From: Amycolatopsis mongoliensis
GTDB taxonomy: Bacteria; Actinomycetota; Actinomycetes; Mycobacteriales; Pseudonocardiaceae
Length of the DNA: 64,000 nucleotides
Reading direction: 5' to 3'
Assembly: GCF_030285665.1 (NCBI RefSeq)
Contig: NZ_CP127295.1
Coordinates: forward strand, 10,540,001-10,604,000
Shown here: piece by piece, positions 25,385 to 33,842 of the stretch
Position numbering within the stretch: position 1 is the first letter of the stretch
Layout of the letters: every line of letters begins with the position of its first letter
The notes under the pieces: generated by a model
What the model saw: only the letters and a program-made list of their open reading frames with translations
Databases searched by the model: none
What the model was told of the DNA's origin: nothing
Program-made: the position numbers and the translations under genes

Positions 25385-26094
25385 CGCAGCAGAATGAACT
25401 GCAACACAGCTGGCCAAATTGCACCCTTGATCGTCAGCTGCTCGCGCCCGTTCGCCTGTTCATCGTAACTTTTCTTGTCGACATGAGGTGGCGCGAATTC
25501 CAGTTCGTTTGCGAGTCCATCGAAGTCAAGCGAAGCAGCTTTGAATACCACGTGGATGTTCTCCGCCGCGAGCGGATCTTGCAGACTCGCCGGGAACGAG
25601 GTCGCCGGATGTGGGTACGCCTCTCTTCGGACGGGTCTCGACGACTGGTGGACCACCTGGAAGCCACTCAAGCAATCGTCACACAGGCAAGAGAAATACT
25701 TGCCGCAAGCGTGAATCAGGCGCAAGTCGGCCCTCCGCGAGCGCTGCACGACACTCCTATCGAGCGCTCCGTCTTGACCCCAGAAGCAGTAGTCCACCTG
25801 GTTGATCGGTACGAATCCGGAGCCGCAATCGAGGCAATCGCGAAAGAGGCAGGATACAGCTACCGCCGCACACGAACATCGCTGATAGAAGCAGGAGTAA
25901 AACTGCGACCTCCGAGGATTCAGGTTCCACCTTGCCCGCCGGGATTTGTCAACTTGTATCAGAACGGCGCGTCGATCCGAGTGGTGTCTACTCGATACGG
26001 CGTCAGTTACAACCAAGCACGCAATATGTTGCTTCACGCTGGCGTGACATTGCGGCCCCCCGGACAGCCCAGCAAACAAAGGCGGCGTCGATAG
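25375..26094 (+). CDS. DNA-binding protein: winged helix plus two HTH repeats
   Basis: 239 residues. Residues about 20-95 resemble a winged-helix (MarR/ArsR-like, HTH_27-type) domain: LAPVRLFIVTFLVDMRW, SSFEYHVDVLRRERIL and a wing with RRERGRRMWVRLS. Two tandem helix-turn-helix units follow, both with the pattern YxxGAxIxxIAxxxGxSYxxxRxxLxxAGVxLRPP (about 140-185 and 188-230), then a basic tail. It overlaps the upstream small gene by ten bases. Base composition is visibly lower in GC than the flanks. Likely a regulator; target unknown. Confidence 0.7.
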   Translation: MALTQQNELQHSWPNCTLDRQLLAPVRLFIVTFLVDMRWREFQFVCESIEVKRSSFEYHVDVLRRERILQTRRERGRRMWVRLSSDGSRRLVDHLEATQAIVTQAREILAASVNQAQVGPPRALHDTPIERSVLTPEAVVHLVDRYESGAAIEAIAKEAGYSYRRTRTSLIEAGVKLRPPRIQVPPCPPGFVNLYQNGASIRVVSTRYGVSYNQARNMLLHAGVTLRPPGQPSKQRRRR

Positions 26095-26095
26095 C

Positions 26096-26410
26096 TTGGA
26101 ATCGATTCCCAGGGGACCCTCACTGCTCGCCGATCAGCGATTGCAGCGCAACGCCCTACTATTGAGTGCTTGGAGCTCCGGCAAGACGATTGTGGAGCTA
26201 TCACGCGAGTTTGGTCTTTCACCGAACTGGACCGGAGCATTGCTGCGCAAGCTTGGCGCCGACGTGCCGGAAACTGGGCGCGGCATAAAGTGCCACTTGG
26301 ACGAGAACGAGGTCGTCGATCAATATGAGAGCGGCCTTACGATCCGCGAGGTTGCCGTGCAGAGCGACCGACCTCACGTGAACGTGAGAATCGCCTATTT
26401 AGACGTCTGA
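26096..26410 (+). CDS. Small protein with two HTH repeats
   Basis: 104 residues from a TTG start one base after the previous stop. It has two more HTH-like units: LLSAWSSGKTIVELSREFG and EVVDQYESGLTIREVAVQS, the second closely resembling the units of the preceding protein (VDRYESGAAIEAIA). So four related HTH units lie on two adjacent genes. It may be a split or duplicated partner. Its stop abuts, with no spare base, the stop of a convergent membrane-protein gene. Confidence 0.6.
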   Translation: MESIPRGPSLLADQRLQRNALLLSAWSSGKTIVELSREFGLSPNWTGALLRKLGADVPETGRGIKCHLDENEVVDQYESGLTIREVAVQSDRPHVNVRIAYLDV

Positions 26411-26587
26411 TTATTTAGTCGCAGTAGGAGTCACTTGGACAAGCGATTTAATCGTCCCAGTTACCGGGGGAACCAGAGTAGCGTGCGGCGGCTGGGATTT
26501 ATCGATTAAATAGAAAACGACCCCGATCGCAACTATGATAACGAGGACACTCCCTGCCAGCAAGCCATACCGTCTTGAGCTATTCAC
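26411..26587 (-). CDS. Small single-span membrane protein
   Basis: 58 residues from the GTG at 26587 (AAGG eight bases upstream). Positive N-terminus (VNSSRRYG), one transmembrane helix (LLAGSVLVIIVAIGVVFYLI), then a Pro/Thr-rich outer tail ending in PTATK. Codon usage and GC match the low-GC protease gene upstream on the same strand. A strong hairpin separates the two, so it probably depends on read-through or its own promoter. It could be an accessory, immunity or anchoring partner of the protease; that is inference. Confidence 0.6.
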   Translation of the reverse strand: MNSSRRYGLLAGSVLVIIVAIGVVFYLIDKSQPPHATLVPPVTGTIKSLVQVTPTATK

Positions 26588-26607
26588 TTCTCAGCCTTAT
26601 CCGAGTC

Positions 26608-26656
26608 GATATAGTGGGGGGTGAGTCATTGTCACGACCCACCCCCCCACTATATC
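26608..26656. terminator. Long G/C-tract hairpin
   Basis: GATATAGTGGGGGGTG (26608-26623) pairs with CACCCCCCCACTATATC (26640-26656), 16 bp with one bulged base and a 16-base loop. It lies 22 bases past the protease stop. A terminator or RNA-stabilising stem; no long T-run follows. Confidence 0.75.
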
Positions 26657-26678
26657 ACAGTTCAGGCTACCCGACTAC

Positions 26679-27974
26679 TTAGATGCGACTGGCTTCAGAT
26701 GTGAAGACGTCGAGGCCAAAGCGGTCTTCTGCGACTATTACGCCTCCTACCTGAGCCCCAGCGGAAAGGGATCCAGTCAGAATAGGGCCGCCACTGTCGC
26801 CGGACTGCACGATCGAGCCGCCATCACCAGATGTTGCGCGGTCAATGCCGCAGACTAGGTCTGCTGCGTCGGTGTCTATGCAAATATCTACGGCATTGAC
26901 CGTCGCACCGCGACACACGTACCCTGTGAATGACCCGTTTGTGCAAACGCTCTGACCGACCGCAAACTTGATCGAATCGCTAGTCTCGGTTGTGGCGACG
27001 TATTCTTCGAGATTAACGACATCGGAGGTGTACTGCTGGTCGGAAAGCGCGACGGATGCCTTAATATTCGCGAAATCAGGGTTGCCATTTCCGTCAATAC
27101 TCAAGCTGACGGTACCGAGAATGTCGGTGTAGTAGGCGATACTGGCAGCTTGGTCGTAGTATCCCTGATAAAATGTGGCGCCTGTCGGTCCACAATGCCC
27201 TGCGGTGACCACTTCGGTCAACGACTTCCGGTGCATCGCGGTAGTGCACTGATAAATAGTGTTACCGTTGGGGTCAAGCGTGAAAATGCGAACCGCGGAG
27301 TTGTATGCCGCGAAATCTAGGAGTCGGCTCGGAGATTTTGCTTGCTCAAGCATTGCAATCGAGCTTTTACTCACTTTCTGAAGTTTTATCGGCTTCTCCG
27401 AGGTTGTCACTTTCCTTGCCGTTATCGGCCGACTACCAGAAATAACCCTAACAAGTCCCGATCCGTAGCGATCGCGTAATGCCAGAACGTCTTTGTCGGA
27501 TGGATCGGCAATCTCGATTACGACCTGATTGGTATCTTCGTCAATGTGCCAGGCAGCTACTCGACCGTCAGCGATATTCTTGTTCTTGACGTCGGCTGCC
27601 ACTTGCGACATGACAGATTTGAGAATGTTTCGGCTCGTGCTTTGCTTTGTGACCTCCACTCGAATCGAGGAGTCCGCGACCGAACTCGTCCTATTTACAG
27701 TGTTACCGTGAAAAAGTTGATTTAGGTTCTTGGTAGCGGCGTCAACGTCAACTGCACCGAGAATGTAAGTATGTCTCACTGCGTCGAAACGTAGACTTGA
27801 ATACAAGGTCGAGTTTCCGTAAGCCGCGCTTACTAATGCCTGCAATTCGTTTGCGGGAATATCAACGAGATTCGAGCTTGCAACTGTCGTTGCTGAAGCC
27901 AACGAAGCCCCGGAGACTAAAGAACAAAAGGTCGCAAGGAGAAGTGAAATAGTCCTCTTGTTGCGCTTACGCAT
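26679..27974 (-). CDS. Secreted trypsin-like (S1) serine protease, low GC
   Basis: 431 residues from the ATG at 27974 (GAGGGG four to five bases upstream). Signal peptide MRKRNKRTISLLLATFCSLV to about SASA, a propeptide of about 180 residues, then a chymotrypsin-fold domain from about 220. Triad: His260 in VTAGHC, Asp300 in NPDFANIK, Ser394 in SGDSGGP. Six cysteines (243, 261, 344, 354, 365, 375) match three disulfides of the streptogrisin/alpha-lytic group. Composition is strikingly unlike the flanks: the 60 bases from 27361 hold only 27 G/C. This argues for recent acquisition. Similar proteases are extracellular and self-processing. Confidence 0.9.
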   Translation of the reverse strand: MRKRNKRTISLLLATFCSLVSGASLASATTVASSNLVDIPANELQALVSAAYGNSTLYSSLRFDAVRHTYILGAVDVDAATKNLNQLFHGNTVNRTSSVADSSIRVEVTKQSTSRNILKSVMSQVAADVKNKNIADGRVAAWHIDEDTNQVVIEIADPSDKDVLALRDRYGSGLVRVISGSRPITARKVTTSEKPIKLQKVSKSSIAMLEQAKSPSRLLDFAAYNSAVRIFTLDPNGNTIYQCTTAMHRKSLTEVVTAGHCGPTGATFYQGYYDQAASIAYYTDILGTVSLSIDGNGNPDFANIKASVALSDQQYTSDVVNLEEYVATTETSDSIKFAVGQSVCTNGSFTGYVCRGATVNAVDICIDTDAADLVCGIDRATSGDGGSIVQSGDSGGPILTGSLSAGAQVGGVIVAEDRFGLDVFTSEASRI

Positions 27975-28001
27975 TACACCCCTCGTATTAATTTGACACG
28001 C

Positions 28002-28020
28002 GTCGTTGAGATATAACGAC
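28002..28020. promoter_or_regulatory. Inverted repeat upstream of the S1 protease gene
   Basis: GTCGTT and AACGAC flank seven bases, about 28 bases upstream of the protease start. Possible operator; no cognate regulator is identified, although HTH proteins are encoded in the same island. Confidence 0.35.
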
Positions 28021-28212
28021 AGATAAGCTTATTTGCTAACCCTAACCGTTGACATCTGCCAGGCGGGTGATCTATTCACATAGTGCATCTATAGCAGGGG
28101 TAAAAATTGCTTTACGATCCGCTAATTGACCTAAAGTGCTACGTCGTTCGGCGCAGCGGTCATACACTCATGCCGCGTTGATACACCTGTACTCACGTGG
28201 ACTGCCAGAGTT

Positions 28213-28250
28213 GAGCCGCCCGACGCTGTAGACACAGCATCGGGCGGCTC
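28213..28250. terminator. Strong hairpin terminator without an adjacent gene
   Basis: A 17-bp stem (28213-28229 with 28234-28250, one G-T type mismatch), AGAC loop, followed by CTTCT on the plus strand. No gene now ends next to it, so it may be left from a gene removed by the rearrangement that brought in the island. Confidence 0.75.
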
Positions 28251-28383
28251 CTTCTACGTCCGGGCCTGGAACAGGGCGGTTCGTGGCGGAGCACGGCAGG
28301 ATGGACGGGACGGGAGTACCTGCCCGTTCTGGTGATCGTTTTTGCCAGCGCGGGGAGACCACATCGGGGTCTGGAGTGACAAA

Positions 28384-29292
28384 GTGGATAACCGCAGGTC
28401 AGCACTTGATCTAGAGCGCATTAGAAGATTCGTGGTTGTGGCCGAGGAGCTGCACTTCGGGCGGGCGGCGGAGCGGCTGCACATCGTCCAGCCGGCGGTG
28501 AGCCAGCAGGTGCGGCGGCTGGAGCGGGAGCTGGGGGTGTCGTTGCTGGCGCGGACCACGCGGGCGGTGTCCCTGACGGAGGCGGGCCAGCGGTTCCTGC
28601 CGCACGCGCGAGCCGTCCTGGCGGCGGCCGACCGGGCCGCGGACTCGGTGGCGGAGTTCCGTTCTTCCGGGCCCCTGGTCCGCTTGGGCACGAGCGAAGG
28701 CCTGGGCGATCGGCTGGACGTCCTGCTGAGTGCGTTCGCCCGGCTCGCGCCTTCGGCGTCTTTGGAGCTGGTCCACGCACCGACCGCGCAGCGGCTCCAG
28801 CGGGTCCGCGACGGTTCGCTGGACGCGACGATCGTGCGAGGCTCGTGGCCTTCCCCGGATCTCGACTTCACTCCTTTGTGGACGGACGAGGTGTGGGTGG
28901 CGTTGCCCGCCTCTCACCCCTTGGCTTCCGCTTCGGAGGTTTCCTTCGCTTCACTGGCTTCGCTGCCGGCGCGATTGAGTCCTCCCTCACGAAACCAGCC
29001 GTTGTACGACCTGGTGGTTTCGTGCTGCCGCGAAGCGGGGTTCGAGCCGGTGCTGGGCAAGGAGTTCACGACGGCGCAGGACACGTTGGGGACGCTGGGT
29101 TTCGGGCGTCCGCAGTGGACGGTGTTCTACCGGGCGCACGCCAACCTGCTGCCGATCCCGGGAGTGGCTTTCCGGCCGTTGGTGGAGCCGTCGCCGCGGA
29201 TGCAGACGTACTTGGCGACACCGTCGGACCGGCGGTTGACCCCGGAACTGGTGGCGTTGATCGAAGCGGCGCGCTCCATCGAGCCCGGCTGA
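28384..29292 (+). CDS. LysR-family transcriptional regulator
   Basis: About 302 residues. N-terminal winged HTH LDLERIRRFVVVAEELHFGRAAERLHI...QPAVSQQVRRLERELG, then an effector-binding PBP2 domain. The GTG at 28384 is the best start; no good ribosome binding site was found, and an ATG at 28342 would add residues foreign to the family. The first 15 codons use AGA, CTA and ATT, rare in the surroundings, while the rest is GC-rich, which suggests that the 5' end was rebuilt at the island border. LysR proteins often sit divergent to the gene they control; here that could have been the hydrolase now broken at 24 kb. Confidence 0.85.
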   Translation: MDNRRSALDLERIRRFVVVAEELHFGRAAERLHIVQPAVSQQVRRLERELGVSLLARTTRAVSLTEAGQRFLPHARAVLAAADRAADSVAEFRSSGPLVRLGTSEGLGDRLDVLLSAFARLAPSASLELVHAPTAQRLQRVRDGSLDATIVRGSWPSPDLDFTPLWTDEVWVALPASHPLASASEVSFASLASLPARLSPPSRNQPLYDLVVSCCREAGFEPVLGKEFTTAQDTLGTLGFGRPQWTVFYRAHANLLPIPGVAFRPLVEPSPRMQTYLATPSDRRLTPELVALIEAARSIEPG

Positions 29293-29353
29293 GTGAGTGT
29301 GTAACAGCCGAGGCGGCGCGAGCGACCCCCACCGCGTGCCGGAAACCTTTGAG

Positions 29354-29674
29354 ATGGACCGCGTGGACCGCATCGCCGACATCCTGTACGGCGTTGCGTC
29401 GGGCGGAGGGGTGATCGAGTACGTCCCGCTCGGCAGGCGCGTCGGCGTGCAGCCAAACCACCTCGGCCACTTCCTCGAGCAGGTCTCCGCCCGTGCGGCC
29501 GACCGCGACGAACCGTTGTGGAGCGCGCTCGTCGTGTCGAAAGACAGCCGGCTGCCGAGCAGCGGGTTCTACGTCCTCGCCCGGCGGCTGCGCGCCGAGT
29601 ACGTGAACCTCGATGACCAGGAGTTGTGGAAGAGGGAAAAGGAGCGGTGCTACGCCGCCGTCCTCCGCCCGTGA
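29354..29674 (+). CDS. Conserved hypothetical protein
   Basis: 106 residues from the ATG at 29354. The segment IEYVPLGRRVGVQPNHLGHFL followed by LWSALVVSKDSRLPSSGFY is reminiscent of small actinobacterial proteins with an alkyltransferase-like (ATL/MGMT) winged-helix appearance: a GRRVG turn and a conserved P-S-GF. No alkyl-acceptor PCHR motif, so it would not be a repair enzyme. Function not recognised. It is followed by a bidirectional hairpin and valS. Confidence 0.6.
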   Translation: MDRVDRIADILYGVASGGGVIEYVPLGRRVGVQPNHLGHFLEQVSARAADRDEPLWSALVVSKDSRLPSSGFYVLARRLRAEYVNLDDQELWKREKERCYAAVLRP

Positions 29675-29694
29675 CCGCCGGATCCCCCGACTGA

Positions 29695-29726
29695 GCCCGG
29701 CACCTCGGGTGGAGGAGGTACCGGGC
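29695..29726. terminator. Bidirectional terminator between convergent genes
   Basis: GCCCGGCACCTC (29695-29706) pairs with GAGGTACCGGGC (29715-29726) with one mismatch. TT follows on the plus strand. Placed between the stops of the 106-residue gene and valS. Confidence 0.75.
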
Positions 29727-29739
29727 TTGGTCAACAACC

Positions 29740-32361
29740 TCAGGAAGCGGGAAGCGCCGCCAAGCGGGCCGTGATGCGGTCGATGTCCGCCGCCGCCGTC
29801 TCCTTGCGGACTTTGATCTTCTCGATGACCGGGGCCGGGGCCTTGGCGATGAACGCCTCGTTGCCCAGCTTCCCCTCCGTCTGGGTCAGCTCCTTCCGGG
29901 CCGCCGCGAGGTCCTTCTCCAGCCGCTTGCGCTCCGCGGCCACGTCGACCGTGCCCGAGAGGTCCAGCTCCACCGTCACCACGCCGTCCGCCAGGGCCAC
30001 CTCCAGGGACGCGCTGGCCGCGAACTCCGGGGACGGCGCCGTCAGGCGCACCAGGGACCGGACCGCCTCTTCGTGGCCGCCCTCGTAGCCCGCCAGCCGG
30101 GCCGCCACCTTCTGGCCCGGCTTCAACCCCTGGTCCGCGCGGAAGCGGCGGATCTCCGTCACCAGCTTCTGGACGTCCGCGATCCGGGCGTCGGCCACGG
30201 TGTCCGCGTAACCGGTGGCGGGAGACGGCCAAGCAGCGACCACCAGCGACTCGCCGCCGGTCAGCGCCGTCCAGAGCTTCTCCGTGATGAACGGGACGAA
30301 CGGGTGCAGCAGCCGCAGCACCGTGTCCAGCACGTGCCCGAGCACCGACCGCGTGGCCGCGACGCGCGGCTCGTCCCCTTGGTACAGCTGGACCTTCGCC
30401 AGCTCCAGGTACCAGTCGCACAGCTCGTTCCAGGTGAACTGGTAGAGCGCGCCCGCCACCTTCGCGAACTGGAAGTCCTCGAACAGGCCGTCCACTTCGG
30501 ACACCAGTGCGCTCAGGCGGCCCAGGATCCAGCGGTCGGCTTCCGTGAGAGAAGCGGAAGCGGGCAGCGGAGCGGCGACCGAAGCGCCGTTCATCATCGC
30601 GAACTTCGTGGCGTTCCACAGCTTCGTGCAGAAGTTGCGGGAGCCGGCCGCCCACTCGTCGGCCAGTGCCATGTCCGCGCCCGGGTTCGCGCCGCGGGCC
30701 AGGGTGAACCGGGTGGCGTCCGCGCCGTACGCGTCCATCCACTCCAGCGGGTCGATCACGTTGCCCCGCGACTTGGACATCTTCTTGCCCTGCGCGTCGC
30801 GGATGAGACCGTGCAGGTAGACGTGGTCGAACGGCTGCTTGCCGTCCATCTGGTGCACGCCGAACATCATCATCCGGACGACCCAGAAGAACAGGATGTC
30901 GTAGCCGGTCGACAGCACGCTGGTCGGATAGAACTTGGCCAGATCTTCCGAAGCAGAAGGCCAGCCCAGCGTCGACATCGGCCACAGGCCCGAGGAGAAC
31001 CAGGTGTCGAGGACGTCCGGGTCCTGCGTCCAACCTTCGCCCGACGGCGGCTGCTCGTCCGGGCCGACGCACACCACTTCACCGCCGGGGCCGTAGAAGA
31101 CCGGGATGCGGTGACCCCACCACAGCTGGCGCGAGATCGTCCAGTCGTGCATGTTGTCGACCCAGTCGAAGTACCGCTTGCCCAGCTCCGGCGGGTGGAT
31201 CTTCGTGCGGCCGTCGCGGACCGCGTCGCCGGCCAGCTTGGCCAGCTCCTCGACCTTGACCCACCACTGCAGGGACAGCCGTGGCTCGACGACCGTGTCG
31301 CAGCGCGAGCAGTGGCCGACCGCGTGCACGTACGGGCGCTTCTCGGCCACGATCCGGCCGGCCTCCCGCAGCGCGGCGACGACCGCCGGGCGCGCCTCGA
31401 ACCGGTCGAGCCCCTCGAACGGTCCCGGCGCGGTGATCTCGGCGCGCTCGTTCATGATCGTCAGCATCGGCAGGTCGTGCCGGCGGCCGATCTCGAAGTC
31501 GTTCGGGTCGTGCGCCGGGGTCACCTTGACCGCACCGGTGCCGAACTCGGGGTCGACGTGCTTGTCGGCCACGATCGGGATGCGGCGGCCGGTCAGCGGC
31601 AGCTCGACCTCGGTGCCGACCAGGTGCGCGTACCGCTCGTCGTCCGGGTGGACGGCGACCGCGGTGTCGCCGAGCATCGTCTCCGCGCGGGTGGTGGCCA
31701 CCACGATCGCGTTGTCGCCGTCGCCGTAGCGGATCGAGACGAGCTCGCCGTCGTCGTCGTTGTGGTCGACCTCGATGTCCGAGAGCGCGGTCTGGCAGCG
31801 CGGGCACCAGTTGATGATCCGCTCGGCGCGGTAGATCAGGCCCTCGTCGAAGAAGTTCTTGAACACCGTCTGGACGGCCTTCGACAGGTTCTCGTCCATG
31901 GTGAAGCGCTCGCGCGACCAGTCGACGCTGTCGCCGAGGCGCTTCATCTGGCCGAGGATCTTGCCGCCGTACTCGGCCTTCCACTCCCAGACGCGCTCGA
32001 CGAACTTCTCCCGGCCCAGGTCGTGGCGGGACAGGCCTTCGCCGGCCAGCTGGCGCTCGACGACGTTCTGCGTCGCGATGCCCGCGTGGTCCATGCCCGG
32101 CAGCCACAGCACCTCGTAGCCCTGCATGCGACGGCGGCGGCTCATCGCGTCCATCAGGGTGTGGTTGAGGGCGTGGCCCATGTGCAGCGAACCGGTCACG
32201 TTCGGCGGCGGCAGTACGATCGAGAACGGCGGCTTCCCCGACGAGGCGTCGGCCGTGAAGTACCCGGCCGCTACCCAGCGGTCGTACATCGGTGCTTCCT
32301 CGGCGGCCGGGTCCCAGGCACCCGGAAGGTCGGTGGTCTGCTGCGGAGCGTTCTCGGTCAC
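29740..32361 (-). CDS. valS: Valyl-tRNA synthetase
   Basis: Class I aminoacyl-tRNA synthetase, 873 residues from the GTG at 32361. HIGH-type motif [15 protein letters not shown], editing-domain sequence [17 protein letters not shown], the KMSKS motif [13 protein letters not shown], and a C-terminal coiled-coil arm that ends in a Lys/Glu heptad region. The start has no ribosome binding site; instead a TAGACT box lies eight bases before it, suggesting a leaderless mRNA. Zinc-site cysteines (CPRCQ, CSRC) are present. Divergent from two small membrane-protein genes. Confidence 0.97.
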   Translation of the reverse strand: MTENAPQQTTDLPGAWDPAAEEAPMYDRWVAAGYFTADASSGKPPFSIVLPPPNVTGSLHMGHALNHTLMDAMSRRRRMQGYEVLWLPGMDHAGIATQNVVERQLAGEGLSRHDLGREKFVERVWEWKAEYGGKILGQMKRLGDSVDWSRERFTMDENLSKAVQTVFKNFFDEGLIYRAERIINWCPRCQTALSDIEVDHNDDDGELVSIRYGDGDNAIVVATTRAETMLGDTAVAVHPDDERYAHLVGTEVELPLTGRRIPIVADKHVDPEFGTGAVKVTPAHDPNDFEIGRRHDLPMLTIMNERAEITAPGPFEGLDRFEARPAVVAALREAGRIVAEKRPYVHAVGHCSRCDTVVEPRLSLQWWVKVEELAKLAGDAVRDGRTKIHPPELGKRYFDWVDNMHDWTISRQLWWGHRIPVFYGPGGEVVCVGPDEQPPSGEGWTQDPDVLDTWFSSGLWPMSTLGWPSASEDLAKFYPTSVLSTGYDILFFWVVRMMMFGVHQMDGKQPFDHVYLHGLIRDAQGKKMSKSRGNVIDPLEWMDAYGADATRFTLARGANPGADMALADEWAAGSRNFCTKLWNATKFAMMNGASVAAPLPASASLTEADRWILGRLSALVSEVDGLFEDFQFAKVAGALYQFTWNELCDWYLELAKVQLYQGDEPRVAATRSVLGHVLDTVLRLLHPFVPFITEKLWTALTGGESLVVAAWPSPATGYADTVADARIADVQKLVTEIRRFRADQGLKPGQKVAARLAGYEGGHEEAVRSLVRLTAPSPEFAASASLEVALADGVVTVELDLSGTVDVAAERKRLEKDLAAARKELTQTEGKLGNEAFIAKAPAPVIEKIKVRKETAAADIDRITARLAALPAS

Positions 32362-32369
32362 AATGGACA

Positions 32370-32397
32370 AGTCTACGAACCCGTCACGGCGGGTCAC
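32370..32397 (-). promoter_or_regulatory. Putative valS promoter (leaderless)
   Basis: On the minus strand GTGACC (32397-32392), a 16-base spacer and TAGACT (32375-32370), then eight bases to the GTG start codon. The start point would fall on or beside the start codon. Confidence 0.5.
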
Positions 32398-32418
32398 CCA
32401 GGGGGAAGGCACTCTCCG

Positions 32419-32718
32419 ATGGCACAGCCTCAGCAGCCGCAGGATCCGGACGACCGGCGCCTGGAGACGCACCCCGACCTGATGAACCCGGACTGGCAGA
32501 AGTACGCCGAGCGGGACGCCTGGCTGGGCGCGAAGAAGGACCTCAGGAAGCGCCGCAAACGCGAGCGCCGCACCGGCGGTCACCAGCCGGGGCACAGCCG
32601 CTGGCCGGGCGTGCTCGCGCTGCTGCTGGTCGTCGTCCTCGTCGTGGCGGCGATCGTCGTGCACCAGATCCAGGGCGTCGGCGTCAACGAGGACCCGTTC
32701 CTGTTCTTCGGCTCGTAA
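32419..32718 (+). CDS. Small membrane protein, paralogue of the next gene
   Basis: 99 residues. Cytoplasmic N-terminus with [20 protein letters not shown], then [13 protein letters not shown] and one transmembrane helix ([20 protein letters not shown]), ending in a short outer tail. The same N-terminal pattern starts the following protein, so they are paralogues by duplication. The motif is not one I can name. Divergent from valS with about 57 bases between starts. Confidence 0.75.
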   Translation: MAQPQQPQDPDDRRLETHPDLMNPDWQKYAERDAWLGAKKDLRKRRKRERRTGGHQPGHSRWPGVLALLLVVVLVVAAIVVHQIQGVGVNEDPFLFFGS

Positions 32719-32767
32719 CGCCCGTCCCCCGCTGCCGATGATCAGGCATCGACGCTGGGGGAAGCAC

Positions 32768-33769
32768 ATGGACGACGACAACCTGCTCGACTCGCACCCG
32801 GACCTGATGGACCCGGAGTGGCGCAAGCACGCGCAGACGGACGCCTGGCTGGGCGCCAAGAAGGACCGCAAGCAGTTCCGCAAGCAGCAGAAACGCAGCT
32901 CCCGGAAGCCGCACCGCCGCTGGTGGGTACTCGGCGTGCTGGTGGCGATCCTCGCCGTGACCACCACGGCGATCGTGCTGGTCGGCCGCCGGTCGCCGGC
33001 GCGTGAAGCGATCCCGGAGACGCCGAACCCGACGCAGGTGGCGCAGTACGCCCACGTCGACCTGGCCCAGCCCTACGCGAACACCCCCGCCCAGAACTGG
33101 ACCAAGGGCATCGGCGGCATCACCTCGCCCACCGCGGCCGCCATCGGCCCGTTCAAGGCCGACGCGGTCGCGAACGCCTACGCGCAGGCCCGGCAGGCCA
33201 TCACCGCGGCCCACCTGGACCCCGCCGTGCTCCAGGCGCACGACCCGAAGGCCTACCTCGCGCTCTTCGCCCCGGACCAGCGCGAGCAGCTGGCGCCGAG
33301 GCTCACCGAGAAGCCGGCCAAGGACAAGGCCGGCTTCGACTCCTACCTGACCGAGATCGCCGACGGCTACCACCTGCTCGACGCGGGCCCCCGCACGTTC
33401 GGCACGCTCACCGCGCACGCCGGCGAGAAGCCCGGTGAACTGGCCGTCGACGCGAAGTACGTCATCGCCTACGCCTTCGACAACGTCCACCCCGATTCGC
33501 TGACCAGCCCGAACGAGATCGTCAGCTTCCTGCGCGCGGACGAGACCTACGTCGTGGCCACCGGCTCCGGCGTCGCGAAGTCCAGCCGGGGGCTGTGGAT
33601 CGACGGCGGTCAGAGCGCGACTTCGTCGGTCGGCTGCGCCGCCGCCCGGGAGGGCTTCCTGGCGCCGGGCTACGCGAACCCGCAGACCGGTCCGGCCGCC
33701 GGCGACCAGGACGCGCCCGGCTACTACGACCCCAAGTACCCGGTGCCGACCCTCGACGACTGCCACTGA
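32768..33769 (+). CDS. Membrane-anchored protein with extracellular domain
   Basis: 333 residues from the ATG at 32768 (GGGGGAAG upstream). It starts like its neighbour ([20 protein letters not shown], basic stretch), has one membrane helix ([19 protein letters not shown]) and then about 250 residues outside the membrane with no recognised catalytic motif. It contains [16 protein letters not shown] and a paired-cysteine region near the end ([13 protein letters not shown]). Possibly an envelope sensor or structural protein. 49 bases after the smaller paralogue. Confidence 0.75.
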   Translation: MDDDNLLDSHPDLMDPEWRKHAQTDAWLGAKKDRKQFRKQQKRSSRKPHRRWWVLGVLVAILAVTTTAIVLVGRRSPAREAIPETPNPTQVAQYAHVDLAQPYANTPAQNWTKGIGGITSPTAAAIGPFKADAVANAYAQARQAITAAHLDPAVLQAHDPKAYLALFAPDQREQLAPRLTEKPAKDKAGFDSYLTEIADGYHLLDAGPRTFGTLTAHAGEKPGELAVDAKYVIAYAFDNVHPDSLTSPNEIVSFLRADETYVVATGSGVAKSSRGLWIDGGQSATSSVGCAAAREGFLAPGYANPQTGPAAGDQDAPGYYDPKYPVPTLDDCH

Positions 33770-33811
33770 TCCCTCCCGCGCTCCCACCAGGAGTGCGTCA
33801 CATCCAGATGC

Positions 33812-33838
33812 ACAGTCTGGACTGTACAGTTAAACTGT
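33812..33838. promoter_or_regulatory. Repeated ACAGT/ACTGT operator overlapping the marR promoter
   Basis: The pattern is ACAGT-n4-ACTGT-ACAGT-n3-ACTGT, including the perfect palindrome ACTGTACAGT at 33821-33830. It overlaps a TAAACT box at 33831-33836 located six bases before the ATG at 33843, so the mRNA may be leaderless and a bound MarR would block RNA polymerase. Confidence 0.65.
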
Positions 33839-33842
33839 GTGC

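Larger units (their letters stand above)
27975..28383. other. AT-rich intergenic region at right side of island
   Basis: About 410 bases between the divergent protease and LysR genes. The first 200 bases are AT-rich. It holds the inverted repeat at 28002 and a hairpin at 28213. I see no gene, tRNA or attachment-site duplicate. The composition change continues into the first codons of the LysR gene. Confidence 0.5.

Noticed and set aside
28100..28383. tRNA or attachment site at the island edge
   Set aside because: No cloverleaf could be built and no direct repeat matching the left edge was found.
24063..28430. Complete prophage or conjugative element
   Set aside because: No integrase, replication, packaging or transfer gene was recognised, so only an island of unknown kind can be claimed.
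32359..32420. T-box riboswitch before valS
   Set aside because: The gap to the divergent gene is too short and the start appears leaderless.
30073..32718. Long plus-strand frame opposite valS that ends in the small membrane protein
   Set aside because: Only its last 99 residues (from 32419) are protein-like and have a proper start; the rest is antisense to valS.
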